Shown here in pieces: positions 1-6,965 of a stretch of 8,975 bases of DNA. The number at the start of each line of letters is the position of its first letter. Positions within the stretch are counted from its first letter, which is position 1. The stretch is from the NCBI GenBank assembly GCA_903643055.1, contig CAHJWV010000710.1:1-8975 (forward strand), given 5' to 3'. The position numbers were made by a program, and so were the translations under genes. Source of the DNA: Burkholderiales bacterium (lineage in GTDB: Bacteria; Pseudomonadota; Gammaproteobacteria; Burkholderiales; Burkholderiaceae). The notes beneath the pieces were generated by a model. It saw only the letters and a program-made list of their open reading frames with translations, did not search any database and was not told the origin of the DNA.

Positions 1-611
1 CCGACCAACGTGATGGGCGCCACCAAACGCGCCGCCGAATTGGTGATCAGCCACATGGCGGCCAAGGCCACGCCACGAAGTTCATGGCGGTGAGGTTCGG
101 CAACGTGCTGGGCTCCAGCGGCAGCGTGATTCCGAAATTCAAGGAGCAGATCGCGAAGGGCGGGCCGGTGACGGTGACGCATCCGGAGATCATTCGGTAC
201 TTCATGACGATCCCGGAAGCCGCGAGGTTGGTGCTTCAGGCCGGCGCGATTGGCGAGAGCGGTCAGGTGTTGGTGCTGGACATGGGCGACCCGGTGAAGA
301 TCGTCGATCTGGCCAAAACCATGATCAGGATGTCAGGGCGTGGTGAGCAGGACGTTGGTATACGTTTCACGGGCTTGCGGCCAGGCGAGAAGCTCTTTGA
401 AGAGTTGATCGCAGACTCCGACAAGACGCTGCCAACGCGGATTTCCAGCGTAAGAATTGCCAAGCTGGGCGCCACGGGTGCAAGGGACCTGCTGGAGTGG
501 CTTGCTACGACACATGGCGCTGCCGGGCGCCATCGCAGCGAAGTCGCGAGCGGCTTGTCTCGCTTCGTGCAAGAGTACGTGCCGAGTTCAACGGTCGCTG
601 GCGAAAACTAG
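1..611 (+). CDS. Nucleotide-sugar 4,6-dehydratase of the FlaA1/CapD/WbpM family, 3' part, frameshifted near base 73
   Basis: This is the C-terminal part of a large membrane-anchored SDR-type dehydratase; the family converts UDP-GlcNAc to a 4-keto-6-deoxy sugar for polysaccharide synthesis. Codons from base 1 read [13 protein letters not shown]. Met at visible residue 5 and Lys at residue 9 match the M-x3-K of the altered SMK triad known in WbpM, where most SDRs have Y-x3-K. After the break the frame from base 75 gives [14 protein letters not shown], then [12 protein letters not shown] and [11 protein letters not shown], all family hallmarks. The stop is TAG at 609-611. The frame from base 1 runs into TGA at 91-93. 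One extra base at the CC of 73-74 (ACG-CCn-ACG) would restore a continuous protein, so this is one base lost, either a sequencing error or a recent mutation. If the break is real, the only open part is 84-611 (175 residues), which lacks the NAD-binding and catalytic region and would be inactive. The 5' end lies outside the window. The gene converges on the - strand cluster. Confidence 0.85.
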   Translation, partial: DQRDGRHQTRRRIGDQPHGGQGHATKFMAVRFGNVLGSSGSVIPKFKEQIAKGGPVTVTHPEIIRYFMTIPEAARLVLQAGAIGESGQVLVLDMGDPVKIVDLAKTMIRMSGRGEQDVGIRFTGLRPGEKLFEELIADSDKTLPTRISSVRIAKLGATGARDLLEWLATTHGAAGRHRSEVASGLSRFVQEYVPSSTVAGEN

Positions 612-631
612 TCGCGATGGGGCATCGCGAC
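611..631. terminator. Perfect hairpin between convergent genes, possible bidirectional terminator
   Basis: GTCGCGAT (611-618) is the exact reverse complement of ATCGCGAC (624-631), with loop GGGGC; a further G-C pair can close it to a three-base loop. The repeat begins on the last base of the dehydratase stop codon. On the - strand it is followed by TAGTTTTCGC, a short T run, so it could end transcripts of the glycosyltransferase cluster 85 bases after that cluster's last stop (716). On the + strand the following bases (CTGTCCTGTCT) are only moderately T-rich. Terminator function is inferred from position and shape. A weaker stem (661-668 with 688-695, one G-T pair, 19-base loop) lies in the same 104-base gap. 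Confidence 0.5.
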
Positions 632-715
632 CTGTCCTGTCTGCGACGAACGGGTGACTTGGCCGGGCAGTGATGGGCCTTTGTTGGGCTCGGCCGGAGA
701 CGGTTCGGTGTGAAC

Positions 716-1924
716 TCAGACGCCGGGCTGCGTCTGCAATCGGGCTTCGATGATCTCGACCATCGGTGCGAGCATCGCTGCCCAGGAGTGCGTTGCTTCG
801 ACGTAGTGGCGAGCATTCTTGGCCATCACTTCCGCGAAGCTGCGATCGTTCAACACGCGCAGCACAGCAGCGGCCAACTCTTCGGTTCCATTGGCAACCA
901 GCAGATCCCGTTCATGCCAGGCCTCGAAGCCCTCCAGGCCCATGGTTGTCGACACGGTGGGCAGGCCCAACGCCATGTACTCGAGCACCTTGTTCTGAAC
1001 GCCGGCGCCGAGGCGCAGTGGACACACGCCCACGGCGCCACCTCGCGCAGCGACGGCCACGTCGGGCACTTCGCCACTGACGTCAACGCCGTCGAAAGCG
1101 GCGAGTTGTGCGGCCTGTTCGGGCCGGATTCGACCGATCAGGCGAAGACGGACATCGGGTCGGATGCGCCGAACCCGCGGCAGGACTTCCAAAGACATGT
1201 ACATCGCCGCATCGAAGTTCTGCAGGCTGAACATGTTGCCGATGAAGATAATGTCGCGCCCGCCCGCATCGAACTGATACGGCATCGTATCGAGGGCCAC
1301 ACCGTTCGAGACGACGCTGACGCGTGAAAGTTTCTCCGGCCGGTCGCCGAACAGATGCCGACGGTCGATGTCAGACACCAGGAAGCTGTGATCGAAATGG
1401 TCAACGATCGCCTCTTCATAGGCGCGCAAGCGGTCCGCCTCCAACGAATAGATCCTGGCGCGAAGGTCACTTTTGGAGTTGGAGACGCGGGTCGAGCGAA
1501 TCCGTTCGTAGTTCAGCGAGATGGCATCGGTCATCTCAAGGAACTTTGGGCCCGGCGCATCCTTGATCACGTCTCCCACTCGGATCAAGTGAGCCAGCGC
1601 GCCGTCATGTTCGGGCATCAATTCAAGCGCACGCCGACGGAACCCCTCGTGGCGGTAATACGCCACCTGCAACGGCGTCCGTCCGGGAAGCGCAAGGGCG
1701 CTGCTCAGCCAGGAACGCCACTTGGGCAGGTAGATGCGCTCAACCCGATGGAAGACACCATCGTCGGGCAGCGGCATGGCCATCTCCTCGGCGGTGTCGC
1801 ACAAACTGAGCAAGGTCAGCCGGTACCGAGCAGAGAGGGCGCGGCAGAGTTGATAGATGCGCAGGCGGTCGCCGCCGACAACGGGATACGGAAAGCGCGG
1901 CGTGAGGATCAAAAGGCGCTTCAT
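716..1924 (-). CDS. GT4-family glycosyltransferase (402 aa), last gene of the - strand cluster
   Basis: Predicted retaining, GT-B fold glycosyltransferase that adds a sugar from a nucleotide donor to the growing lipid-linked glycan at the cytoplasmic membrane face. The N-terminus reads MKRLLILTPRFPYPVVGGDR, the first beta strand and glycine-rich loop of the acceptor domain. The C-terminal donor domain has IFIGNM (226-231), LIGRI (262-266) and LRLGAGVQNKVLEYMALGLP (303-322). The two ends, and GRTPLQVAYYR (81-91), recall the sugar transferases found with PEP-CTERM/EpsH exopolysaccharide loci, but this is a resemblance from memory. The frame stays open to an ATG at 2032. I chose the ATG at 1922-1924 because the family's first strand starts there, GGGGAAGGG lies 7 bases upstream, and the extra 36 residues resemble nothing in the family. 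Length is normal for GT4. A 206-base gap separates it from the polymerase gene. Donor and linkage cannot be read from sequence. Confidence 0.87.
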   Translation of the reverse strand: MKRLLILTPRFPYPVVGGDRLRIYQLCRALSARYRLTLLSLCDTAEEMAMPLPDDGVFHRVERIYLPKWRSWLSSALALPGRTPLQVAYYRHEGFRRRALELMPEHDGALAHLIRVGDVIKDAPGPKFLEMTDAISLNYERIRSTRVSNSKSDLRARIYSLEADRLRAYEEAIVDHFDHSFLVSDIDRRHLFGDRPEKLSRVSVVSNGVALDTMPYQFDAGGRDIIFIGNMFSLQNFDAAMYMSLEVLPRVRRIRPDVRLRLIGRIRPEQAAQLAAFDGVDVSGEVPDVAVAARGGAVGVCPLRLGAGVQNKVLEYMALGLPTVSTTMGLEGFEAWHERDLLVANGTEELAAAVLRVLNDRSFAEVMAKNARHYVEATHSWAAMLAPMVEIIEARLQTQPGV

Positions 1925-2130
1925 ACCGATGCCCTTCCCCGCGAACGCGATGACGCATGCCCGCGGAGCGACACGCGCATCCACGGCGAGAACCAAGATG
2001 GAATTTGGCGTGCCAAGACGACCGGCAGCCATGGGGCGATTTTTGTCATGATTTCTGCAGGCAAGTCAGCTGCTCATCTGAGAGCTGCGGCCAGCGAGAT
2101 TCTTTACGGTCCTTGGATTCATCCGAAGCC
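1925..2130. other. 206-base gap between the polymerase and GT4 genes
   Basis: This gap holds the ribosome site at 1932-1940 and an in-frame ATG at 2032 that would lengthen the GT4 protein by 36 residues. It also has an imperfect stem (2067-2071 with 2083-2087, extended by 2073-2075 with 2080-2082 around one bulged base) with no T run after it. I see no convincing -35/-10 pair on the - strand. It may be leftover sequence from gene shuffling, or an untranslated leader. Confidence 0.3.
1932..1940 (-). promoter_or_regulatory. Ribosome binding site supporting the internal ATG at 1924
   Basis: On the - strand the bases read GGGGAAGGG, then CATCGGT (7 bases), then ATG. This is the best Shine-Dalgarno-like match in front of any gene in the window and supports starting the GT4 gene at 1924 rather than at the in-frame ATG at 2032. 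Confidence 0.5.
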
Positions 2131-3174
2131 TTAAACCAAATGGGTAAGCCATGTGCGGTATGGCGTGAACAGTTCAAGAACGTAAGGGTTGGTCCAATAT
2201 ATAAAAACAAACATGCCGCTGGCAATGAGCAACGGAATGGCTGCATTGCGTCGTCCAACGAGCAAGCTCACCAGAAAATAGATGGGCAGTCCATCCATCG
2301 GTGAGAAAAACATCCGCACCCGCCCCCCCACTTCAAATGAGTCGAACATGTATGGAGTCGTCAGGGCCGCGATGGAAATGGCGGCGGCTTCCGCTGAATA
2401 CTGTTCCTTGAAGTGATCGAGCCTGATGATGATTGTCGCGAACAATGCCAATCCAAGGAGCGCTTTGAAGTTCAGGCTGCGCGCGTCCGCGAAGTCGCCT
2501 TCGATGTAGACCTGCGGCAGGAACAGAGCTGATATGAAAGAGAACAGTATTGCAAGTCCGAGTACGGAGGTCAGCAGCCAGAATCTGTTGCAAGTGCCTT
2601 GATTGATGCACAAGTAAATCAGGGCTGCCAGTGCGGCCGCGGAGTGCGCAAAGATGGCGGCGACAAGAATGACTCCAGCGTGCAGTTTGGAGTGCCGTGA
2701 CGCCGCGATGGCGCAGAGAAATAGCCCTGCTGCAAGGCCCGCCCTGATGTAGAACATCTGGGCGCTATAAAAGACGATTAGACAATAAAAGCCGAAGCAG
2801 ATGATCGCTATGCGGCGGTTGCGTAGTACCTGGTGCAAGCCTTTCCATATCAGGACGTTGGAAATCAACGCCGTCACCAGCAAGTACAAGTCGAAATCGA
2901 GGCCTAGCTCTCGGAGAATGAGCGAGTACGCAATCCACCCGGGTTCTACGCCGAAGGTGAAAATTGAGTCGAAGGAGAAGCTGTTAAACCATTCTTCGTA
3001 GACTTGCCAGTCGCCACCCGTCTGGTACCGCAGTCCGGCGATCAGCGTACTTGCCAATATCAATGGGAAAAGTGTGATGTGCGGATGAACGCGGAAATTC
3101 GGTTGCCCGATCGTCAGCGACGCATGAGCAATCGCCATCGCTGCCAGGAATGAAAGGGCTACATACGGGAGCAT
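2131..3174 (-). CDS. EpsG/Wzy-like polysaccharide polymerase, integral membrane protein (347 aa)
   Basis: Predicted polytopic inner-membrane protein that joins flipped repeat units in the periplasm. About ten hydrophobic segments are visible, roughly at residues 2-21, 33-48, 77-90, 95-112, 120-138, 145-158, 166-190, 199-220, 237-252 and 295-327. EpsG-family marks are GLRYQTGGDWQVYEEWF (47-63), VEPGW (76-80), FYIRAGLAAG (141-150) and IFAHSAA (174-180). The Arg, Asp and His in these motifs are the usual conserved positions. The frame stays open upstream to a TTG at 3267, but the ATG at 3172-3174 begins directly before the first membrane segment and is preferred. No good Shine-Dalgarno is visible before either start. 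The sequence is AT-richer than its flanks and contains seven G (- strand) at 2323-2329 within codons 282-285. As the only polymerase candidate beside a Wzx-like gene, it most likely acts as Wzy. The weaker alternative is another multi-spanning EPS membrane protein. Confidence 0.78.
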   Translation of the reverse strand: MLPYVALSFLAAMAIAHASLTIGQPNFRVHPHITLFPLILASTLIAGLRYQTGGDWQVYEEWFNSFSFDSIFTFGVEPGWIAYSLILRELGLDFDLYLLVTALISNVLIWKGLHQVLRNRRIAIICFGFYCLIVFYSAQMFYIRAGLAAGLFLCAIAASRHSKLHAGVILVAAIFAHSAAALAALIYLCINQGTCNRFWLLTSVLGLAILFSFISALFLPQVYIEGDFADARSLNFKALLGLALFATIIIRLDHFKEQYSAEAAAISIAALTTPYMFDSFEVGGRVRMFFSPMDGLPIYFLVSLLVGRRNAAIPLLIASGMFVFIYWTNPYVLELFTPYRTWLTHLV

Positions 3175-3395
3175 AGTGTCGAGGCTGTTTGGAGTCGGCG
3201 GCTGATATCGAATGCGGTTGCTTATTCGAGAATGAAGGTGCGTTGCCACGAGTGTGGGTTCGACCAAACTTTATGGTTGATAGGTCGCGCGCTGCAGAGT
3301 TGCTTTTGCTTGCCTGCGGCCAGAAACCAAAATGCACTGTTGCGCGCCCCGGAGTCGCGGCGAGGTGAAGGGGCACCGCATATCGACGGCATTAA
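3175..3395. other. 221-base gap upstream of the polymerase gene
   Basis: The longest non-coding stretch in the window. The polymerase frame stays open through its left part to a TTG at 3267, and those 31 extra residues are hydrophilic and unlike an EpsG N-terminus. A short tandem TTGCTT repeat lies near 3300-3312. No hairpin with a T run follows the stop at 3396 and no clear sigma-70 promoter is visible on the - strand, although its length would allow a secondary promoter for the polymerase and the last GT4. Confidence 0.3.
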
Positions 3396-4748
3396 TTACA
3401 TTGCTTGCGGATAAGTGTAGTTAAGTGCGTATTCAGGAGTCGTATTGCGACGACCAATCGGGCGAGCGGGCACGCCCCCCACGATGGTCATGGGTTCGAC
3501 ATCCTTGGTGACGACGGCGCCCCCGTAGATCACGGCGCCTGCACCTATATGCACACCGGGCATGATATTCACGTTTGCAAAAATCACCGCGTGGTCGTCA
3601 ATTCGGACTGGCGCGATCACCATTTCGAAGAAGGGTGATTCTGGGTCGTGACCAGCAGTGAAGATCGTGACGTTCCGCGCGATCGAAACTTGCTTGCCAA
3701 TCTGGATGCTTCCGCGGTTGTCAAACAGGCACGAACGATTGACAACAGAACCCTCGCCCAGGGTCACGCTCCCTGGCCTGTAGAACTGGAAGCCCATGCC
3801 GATGGATGCGTGGGGTCCGAGCTTGAAACCCAGCAGACCGAAGTAAATCCGGCGCATGAAATAAAAGGGCAGGCACTGGGCGAGGCTATTGACGATGCTC
3901 ACCAGCAGATGTTTGAGCGTGCGCAGCGGACCGCGAAACACTGAGCGATATATGTGCAGCACCCGGCGCACCGCAGGCAGAAGGTGGCTGGCAGAGGCAG
4001 CATGCCAATTGCTGGTGAGGCCCAGGCGGGTCGTGCAGAGGAAGTACTCGCGCATCGCCTTGCCGAACTTGCGGTCGCTCACCCCGCCTTCTGCCATGTA
4101 GGCGACGCTGGCAAAACGCTTGAAGTCGCACCCGGCGCAGAAGATCCGCAATAGCCAGTCAGTGTCGATGGCGATCCGCAGGCTGGTGTCGAAGTGCCCG
4201 ATCTTTTCAAAGCAAGCGGCTGAAGTAAGGGAGCCAGGATGCGCAAAACCTATGCTGCCGCGAGCGATGCCGCGTCCCGTCGGGGAAGTGCCCCGGATGG
4301 TCAGTGTGGGTTCGTTGTGGTCGTTGAACTTGAGGACGTCGCAGTACAAGACGGTCGGCCGCTCTTTGCCGTCTTGCAGCGCGGGCATGGCCCGCGTGAA
4401 GTGATCCTGGTGCAGCAGATCGCCAGCATTCAAAAAAATGATCCAACCGCCGCGGGCGTGGCGAACGCCCTTGTTCCAGGCGTCAGCGATGCCGGCGTCG
4501 GGCTCCGAGAGTTGGAAGGCAATGTCCTTTTTGAACTCCGCGGCCACGCGCAGAGTGCCGTCAGTGGATGCGCCGTCGATCAGGACAATTTCGAAGTCTC
4601 GGGTCGTCTGCGCCGACAGCGACTGCAGCGTGCGCCTCAGCGTGTGTTCGGCGTTGCGAACCGCAACGACGACGGATATGAGCGGGGTAGATGAGGCCAT
4701 GGTCATTGGGGGTGAGGCTGATGGGCCCGCCGGCGAGTCGCCAGTCAT
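3396..4748 (-). CDS. Bifunctional GT2 glycosyltransferase fused to a hexapeptide-repeat acyltransferase (450 aa)
   Basis: Two domains lie in one frame. Residues 23-240 form a GT-A inverting glycosyltransferase of the WcaA/WfgS type: PLISVVVAVRNAE, VLIDGASTDGT (55-65), SEPDAGIADAWNKG (81-94) and FLNAGD (105-110), the family's acidic metal/nucleotide site. A basic, partly hydrophobic link (about 258-308) leads to a left-handed beta-helix acyltransferase (310-432) with hexapeptide turns such as VTLGEGSVV, IQIGKQVSI and VHIGAGAVI, the likely catalytic His367 in TAGHD, and the closing motif VGGVPARPIG. The family uses acetyl-CoA or a similar donor to acylate a sugar hydroxyl. The frame is open to 4976. 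I chose the ATG at 4746-4748 because it overlaps the previous stop as ATGA, which suggests translational coupling; ATGs at 4706 and 4700 also precede the GT domain. The protein probably adds a sugar and O-acetylates the glycan at the cytoplasmic face of the membrane. Substrates are unknown. Confidence 0.87.
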   Translation of the reverse strand: MTGDSPAGPSASPPMTMASSTPLISVVVAVRNAEHTLRRTLQSLSAQTTRDFEIVLIDGASTDGTLRVAAEFKKDIAFQLSEPDAGIADAWNKGVRHARGGWIIFLNAGDLLHQDHFTRAMPALQDGKERPTVLYCDVLKFNDHNEPTLTIRGTSPTGRGIARGSIGFAHPGSLTSAACFEKIGHFDTSLRIAIDTDWLLRIFCAGCDFKRFASVAYMAEGGVSDRKFGKAMREYFLCTTRLGLTSNWHAASASHLLPAVRRVLHIYRSVFRGPLRTLKHLLVSIVNSLAQCLPFYFMRRIYFGLLGFKLGPHASIGMGFQFYRPGSVTLGEGSVVNRSCLFDNRGSIQIGKQVSIARNVTIFTAGHDPESPFFEMVIAPVRIDDHAVIFANVNIMPGVHIGAGAVIYGGAVVTKDVEPMTIVGGVPARPIGRRNTTPEYALNYTYPQAM

Positions 4749-5803
4749 GGCAGCAAGCTGCGATAGGCCGCAAGCGTTTGGTCGAAACAGCGATCCCAAC
4801 TGAACTGTTGGCATCGTTCCAGCCCGAGTCCCTGCAACTTGGCGCGTATTTGGGGGTCGGTCGTGGCCATGACCGCTTTGGCGAGCGAGGTAGGGTCGCG
4901 AGCATCCTCGGATACGCACAGCGCTGCACCGCCGATTTCGATGACCGCCTTGCAGTCGATGCATACGACAGGACACCCTGCCCGCATCGCCTCAAGCACC
5001 GGGATTCCGAAACCCTCGTACAACGACGGATAGAGAAGGCACTCGGCTTGGTTGTATAGAAGGTTCAGACGGGCGTCATCGACGAAACCGAGATGGCGCA
5101 CGCGATCACGCGTGGTCGAGGGGACCGAGGCAAGTTCCTCTTCGCTCAATGGGCCACCACCCACGCAGTGCAATTCGAAGTCGGGTAGAAGGCTCAGCGC
5201 GGAAAGGGCCAGCGAGAAGTTCTTGTAGCCAGCGCGCTGTCCGACGAACAGGATGAATGGACAGTTGCCCTTGGTCGGGGCTAATTCTTCATCCTGAAGT
5301 GGATGGAAGCATTCGGGAGCGCCGTGATGAATGACGCTGATCTGCTGGCTGGCGCGGATGGGAACAAACTCCAGCAGGTCCTGACGCGTAGCCTCGGAAA
5401 TACAAATGATGTGTTGCGCTTGCCGAATGGCACCGACCATCTGCCACTGGTGTCGCCATTTTTTCTGCCCGCGCACGAAGCGTTGATAAACGAAGTCGTG
5501 GACTGTAACGATGCTTGGTTGCGACGCATCAATTGGGCGGCGATAGTATGTCGAGTGATATACGTCAAAACGCTGATCGCTGGCCGGTCGCGCGCGGCGC
5601 ATTCGCTCCAGCAGACGGCCAGGTCGTTCAAGGCGCTGCACTGCGAGAGCATCGGCATTCGAAAAGGTTTGCTGCGCCGGCTGTTCGAGGGTCAAACAGA
5701 CCCCATGCTCCGGTTTGAAACGCCTGAACAGCTCACGGAAATAGGTTGTGATGCCACCGTGTTTCTGTAGGGAAAAAATGATTCCGTCGATGTGTACGCG
5801 CAC
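4745..5803 (-). CDS. GT4-family glycosyltransferase, mannosyltransferase MtfB-like group (352 aa)
   Basis: Predicted retaining GT-B glycosyltransferase acting in the cytoplasm on lipid-linked glycan. The start is GTG at 5801-5803, giving MRVHIDGIIFSLQKHGGITT, the typical first strand and glycine loop of this group. An in-frame TAA lies about 30 bases upstream, so no longer form is likely. Further marks are TVHDF (100-104), CISEATRQDL (134-143), IHHGAPECFHP (158-168), FVGQRAGYKNF (186-196) and the donor-site E-x7-E motif in LYEGFGIPVLEAM (Glu263 and Glu271). The usual SSLPEV-like loop after it is replaced by DCKAVIEIGG, a small departure in the donor region. Many relatives transfer mannose or a related hexose, but specificity cannot be read here. 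Its stop overlaps the next gene's start by ATGA. No strong Shine-Dalgarno is visible before the GTG, and 118 bases separate it from the GT2 gene upstream. Confidence 0.9.
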   Translation of the reverse strand: MRVHIDGIIFSLQKHGGITTYFRELFRRFKPEHGVCLTLEQPAQQTFSNADALAVQRLERPGRLLERMRRARPASDQRFDVYHSTYYRRPIDASQPSIVTVHDFVYQRFVRGQKKWRHQWQMVGAIRQAQHIICISEATRQDLLEFVPIRASQQISVIHHGAPECFHPLQDEELAPTKGNCPFILFVGQRAGYKNFSLALSALSLLPDFELHCVGGGPLSEEELASVPSTTRDRVRHLGFVDDARLNLLYNQAECLLYPSLYEGFGIPVLEAMRAGCPVVCIDCKAVIEIGGAALCVSEDARDPTSLAKAVMATTDPQIRAKLQGLGLERCQQFSWDRCFDQTLAAYRSLLP

Positions 5804-5921
5804 GATGGGTAAATAGGAAGTCGAAATAGCTTATGGCGTGATTGAAGCGTGGTCCTCGCGGGAGAGTCCGGTTGCCCGCGCCCTTGGTTTGACGCCGAAT
5901 GGCGCCATTCCCTTCGTGTGC
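5804..5921. other. 118-base gap with inverted repeats, between the GT2 and GT4 genes
   Basis: The gap contains a perfect 14-base palindrome GAATGGCGCCATTC (5897-5910), just after the GT2 stop at 5922-5924, and a 6-bp stem CGCGGG/CCCGCG (5857-5862 with 5875-5880, 12-base loop). Neither is followed by a T run on the - strand, so I do not call a terminator. The palindrome could be a dimeric protein site or chance. Confidence 0.3.
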
Positions 5922-6947
5922 CTAAGAATCCGCGAGTGGCGGGCGTTCGATGGCAGGTGCCGACGTGGCGGGGCTTTGAGAGGGTGGGCGCCGCAGCCGT
6001 CTATACCCGCTGACCAACGAGCGCATCGCGCCCGGGGGGGCAATGCTGATGACGTACATCGCCAGTCGCTTGATCGGATTTCGGATATGCGAGGCCAAGT
6101 AACGATGGAACTGCGCCTTGTCGTATCCCAGTTCCGAACGTAAACGCATGGCCACGCGAAGCGATAGCCATTGATAGCGATGTTCCATGACGTCGGCTGC
6201 GTTTTGAGCTTGCCCGGCGATGACCGGAAACTGACGCGCCACGGCCGCGCACATGGCCTGGAAGCCAAAGAACACACCGTAGGAATCGTGCTTCCAGGTA
6301 AAAGTGTCCGTCCCGTCGACGCGGTTGGCGACGGAGGGCTCGGAGACAATGCCCGCGACGGCTCCCGGCGCAGCGAGTAACTCGCAAATGCGGCCGACAT
6401 GCGTGTAGTAGGTGCCTTTGTACGGGGCCGGGGAGGTGGTGGCCCAGCGTTGCCGATCGACGATGCAGCCGCCGATGAAGCCAGCTGCCCAGAGGTTGTT
6501 CGCGACGAAATCCACGCCGGACATCTGCGCGGGTGGCGCATCGAGGGCTTGGCCGATGACACGCTCGCCGTCGTCGCTCACATAGACGTAATTGGCGAAT
6601 ACGAACGCGCTCGACGACTGTTGCAGCAGATCATGAACGCGCTGCACGGCACCCGGCAGGAAGTAGTCGTCCTCGCCGACGATCCAGGCGTAATCGCAGT
6701 CGCACATGTCGACGGCGCGTTGGATGTTGTCGTCGATGCCCAGGTTGGCTGGATTTCGGCTGATGACGACCCGGTCCGAGAGTTCGGTCAGTTCGATGTA
6801 CACCGCGGTATTCGTGTCATCTATCGAGTCGTCGGCGACGAACACGCGGACAGGGCGGTCACCGGCGGCCTCCAGCGCTGACAGGACACAACGGCGCAGG
6901 AAATACGGCCGCTTGTAGGTGGGAATGCAAATGCCGAGAGTAGTCAT
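5922..6947 (-). CDS. GT2-family glycosyltransferase, abequosyltransferase (RfbV)-like (341 aa)
   Basis: Predicted inverting GT-A glycosyltransferase. MTTLGICIPTYKRPYFLRRC is the first strand and nucleotide loop. VFVADDSIDDT (35-45) holds the first acidic site, and NLGIDDNIQRAV (68-79) leads to WIVGEDDYFLPGAV (88-101), where GEDD takes the place of the DxD metal/nucleotide motif. The pattern NLGID-N-RA followed by an acidic triplet is shared with O-antigen abequosyltransferase-type GT2 enzymes. The domain covers about residues 1-215. The tail (216-341) is basic with few hydrophobic stretches and ends in a Pro/Ala-rich low-complexity segment. The start is ATG at 6945-6947, 18 bases after the stop of the previous gene, so cotranscription is likely. 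Seven C on the coding strand (6034-6040, codons 303-306) form a homopolymer where slippage would alter only the last 35-40 residues. Donor and acceptor are unknown. It resembles its upstream neighbour. Confidence 0.87.
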   Translation of the reverse strand: MTTLGICIPTYKRPYFLRRCVLSALEAAGDRPVRVFVADDSIDDTNTAVYIELTELSDRVVISRNPANLGIDDNIQRAVDMCDCDYAWIVGEDDYFLPGAVQRVHDLLQQSSSAFVFANYVYVSDDGERVIGQALDAPPAQMSGVDFVANNLWAAGFIGGCIVDRQRWATTSPAPYKGTYYTHVGRICELLAAPGAVAGIVSEPSVANRVDGTDTFTWKHDSYGVFFGFQAMCAAVARQFPVIAGQAQNAADVMEHRYQWLSLRVAMRLRSELGYDKAQFHRYLASHIRNPIKRLAMYVISIAPPGAMRSLVSGYRRLRRPPSQSPATSAPAIERPPLADS

Positions 6948-6965
6948 GAGGTCGAGGCCTAGTCG

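Noticed and set aside
710..1327. + strand open frame of 205 codons after the dehydratase
   Set aside because: Antisense to the 3' half of the GT4 gene; the protein is rich in His, Gln and Arg with no motif.
2067..2087. Imperfect hairpin as a terminator after the polymerase gene
   Set aside because: The stem has a bulge and no T run follows on the - strand; the downstream GT4 is probably in the same transcript.
1355..2134. Long + strand open frame (259 codons) opposite the GT4 gene
   Set aside because: It runs antisense to a well-supported GT4 gene, its protein has no recognisable domain, and such frames are expected opposite GC-rich genes.
5857..5880. CGCGGG/CCCGCG stem as a terminator before the GT4 gene
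   Set aside because: Only 6 bp with a 12-base loop and no T run.
5831..6562. - strand open frame of 243 codons overlapping the GT2 gene in another frame
   Set aside because: The Ser/Pro/Arg-rich product is a frame-shifted reading of the GT2 gene, which has clear motifs.
6399..6881. + strand open frame of 160 codons
   Set aside because: Antisense to the catalytic part of the GT2 gene; its Val/Asp-rich product mirrors the codon pattern of the real gene.
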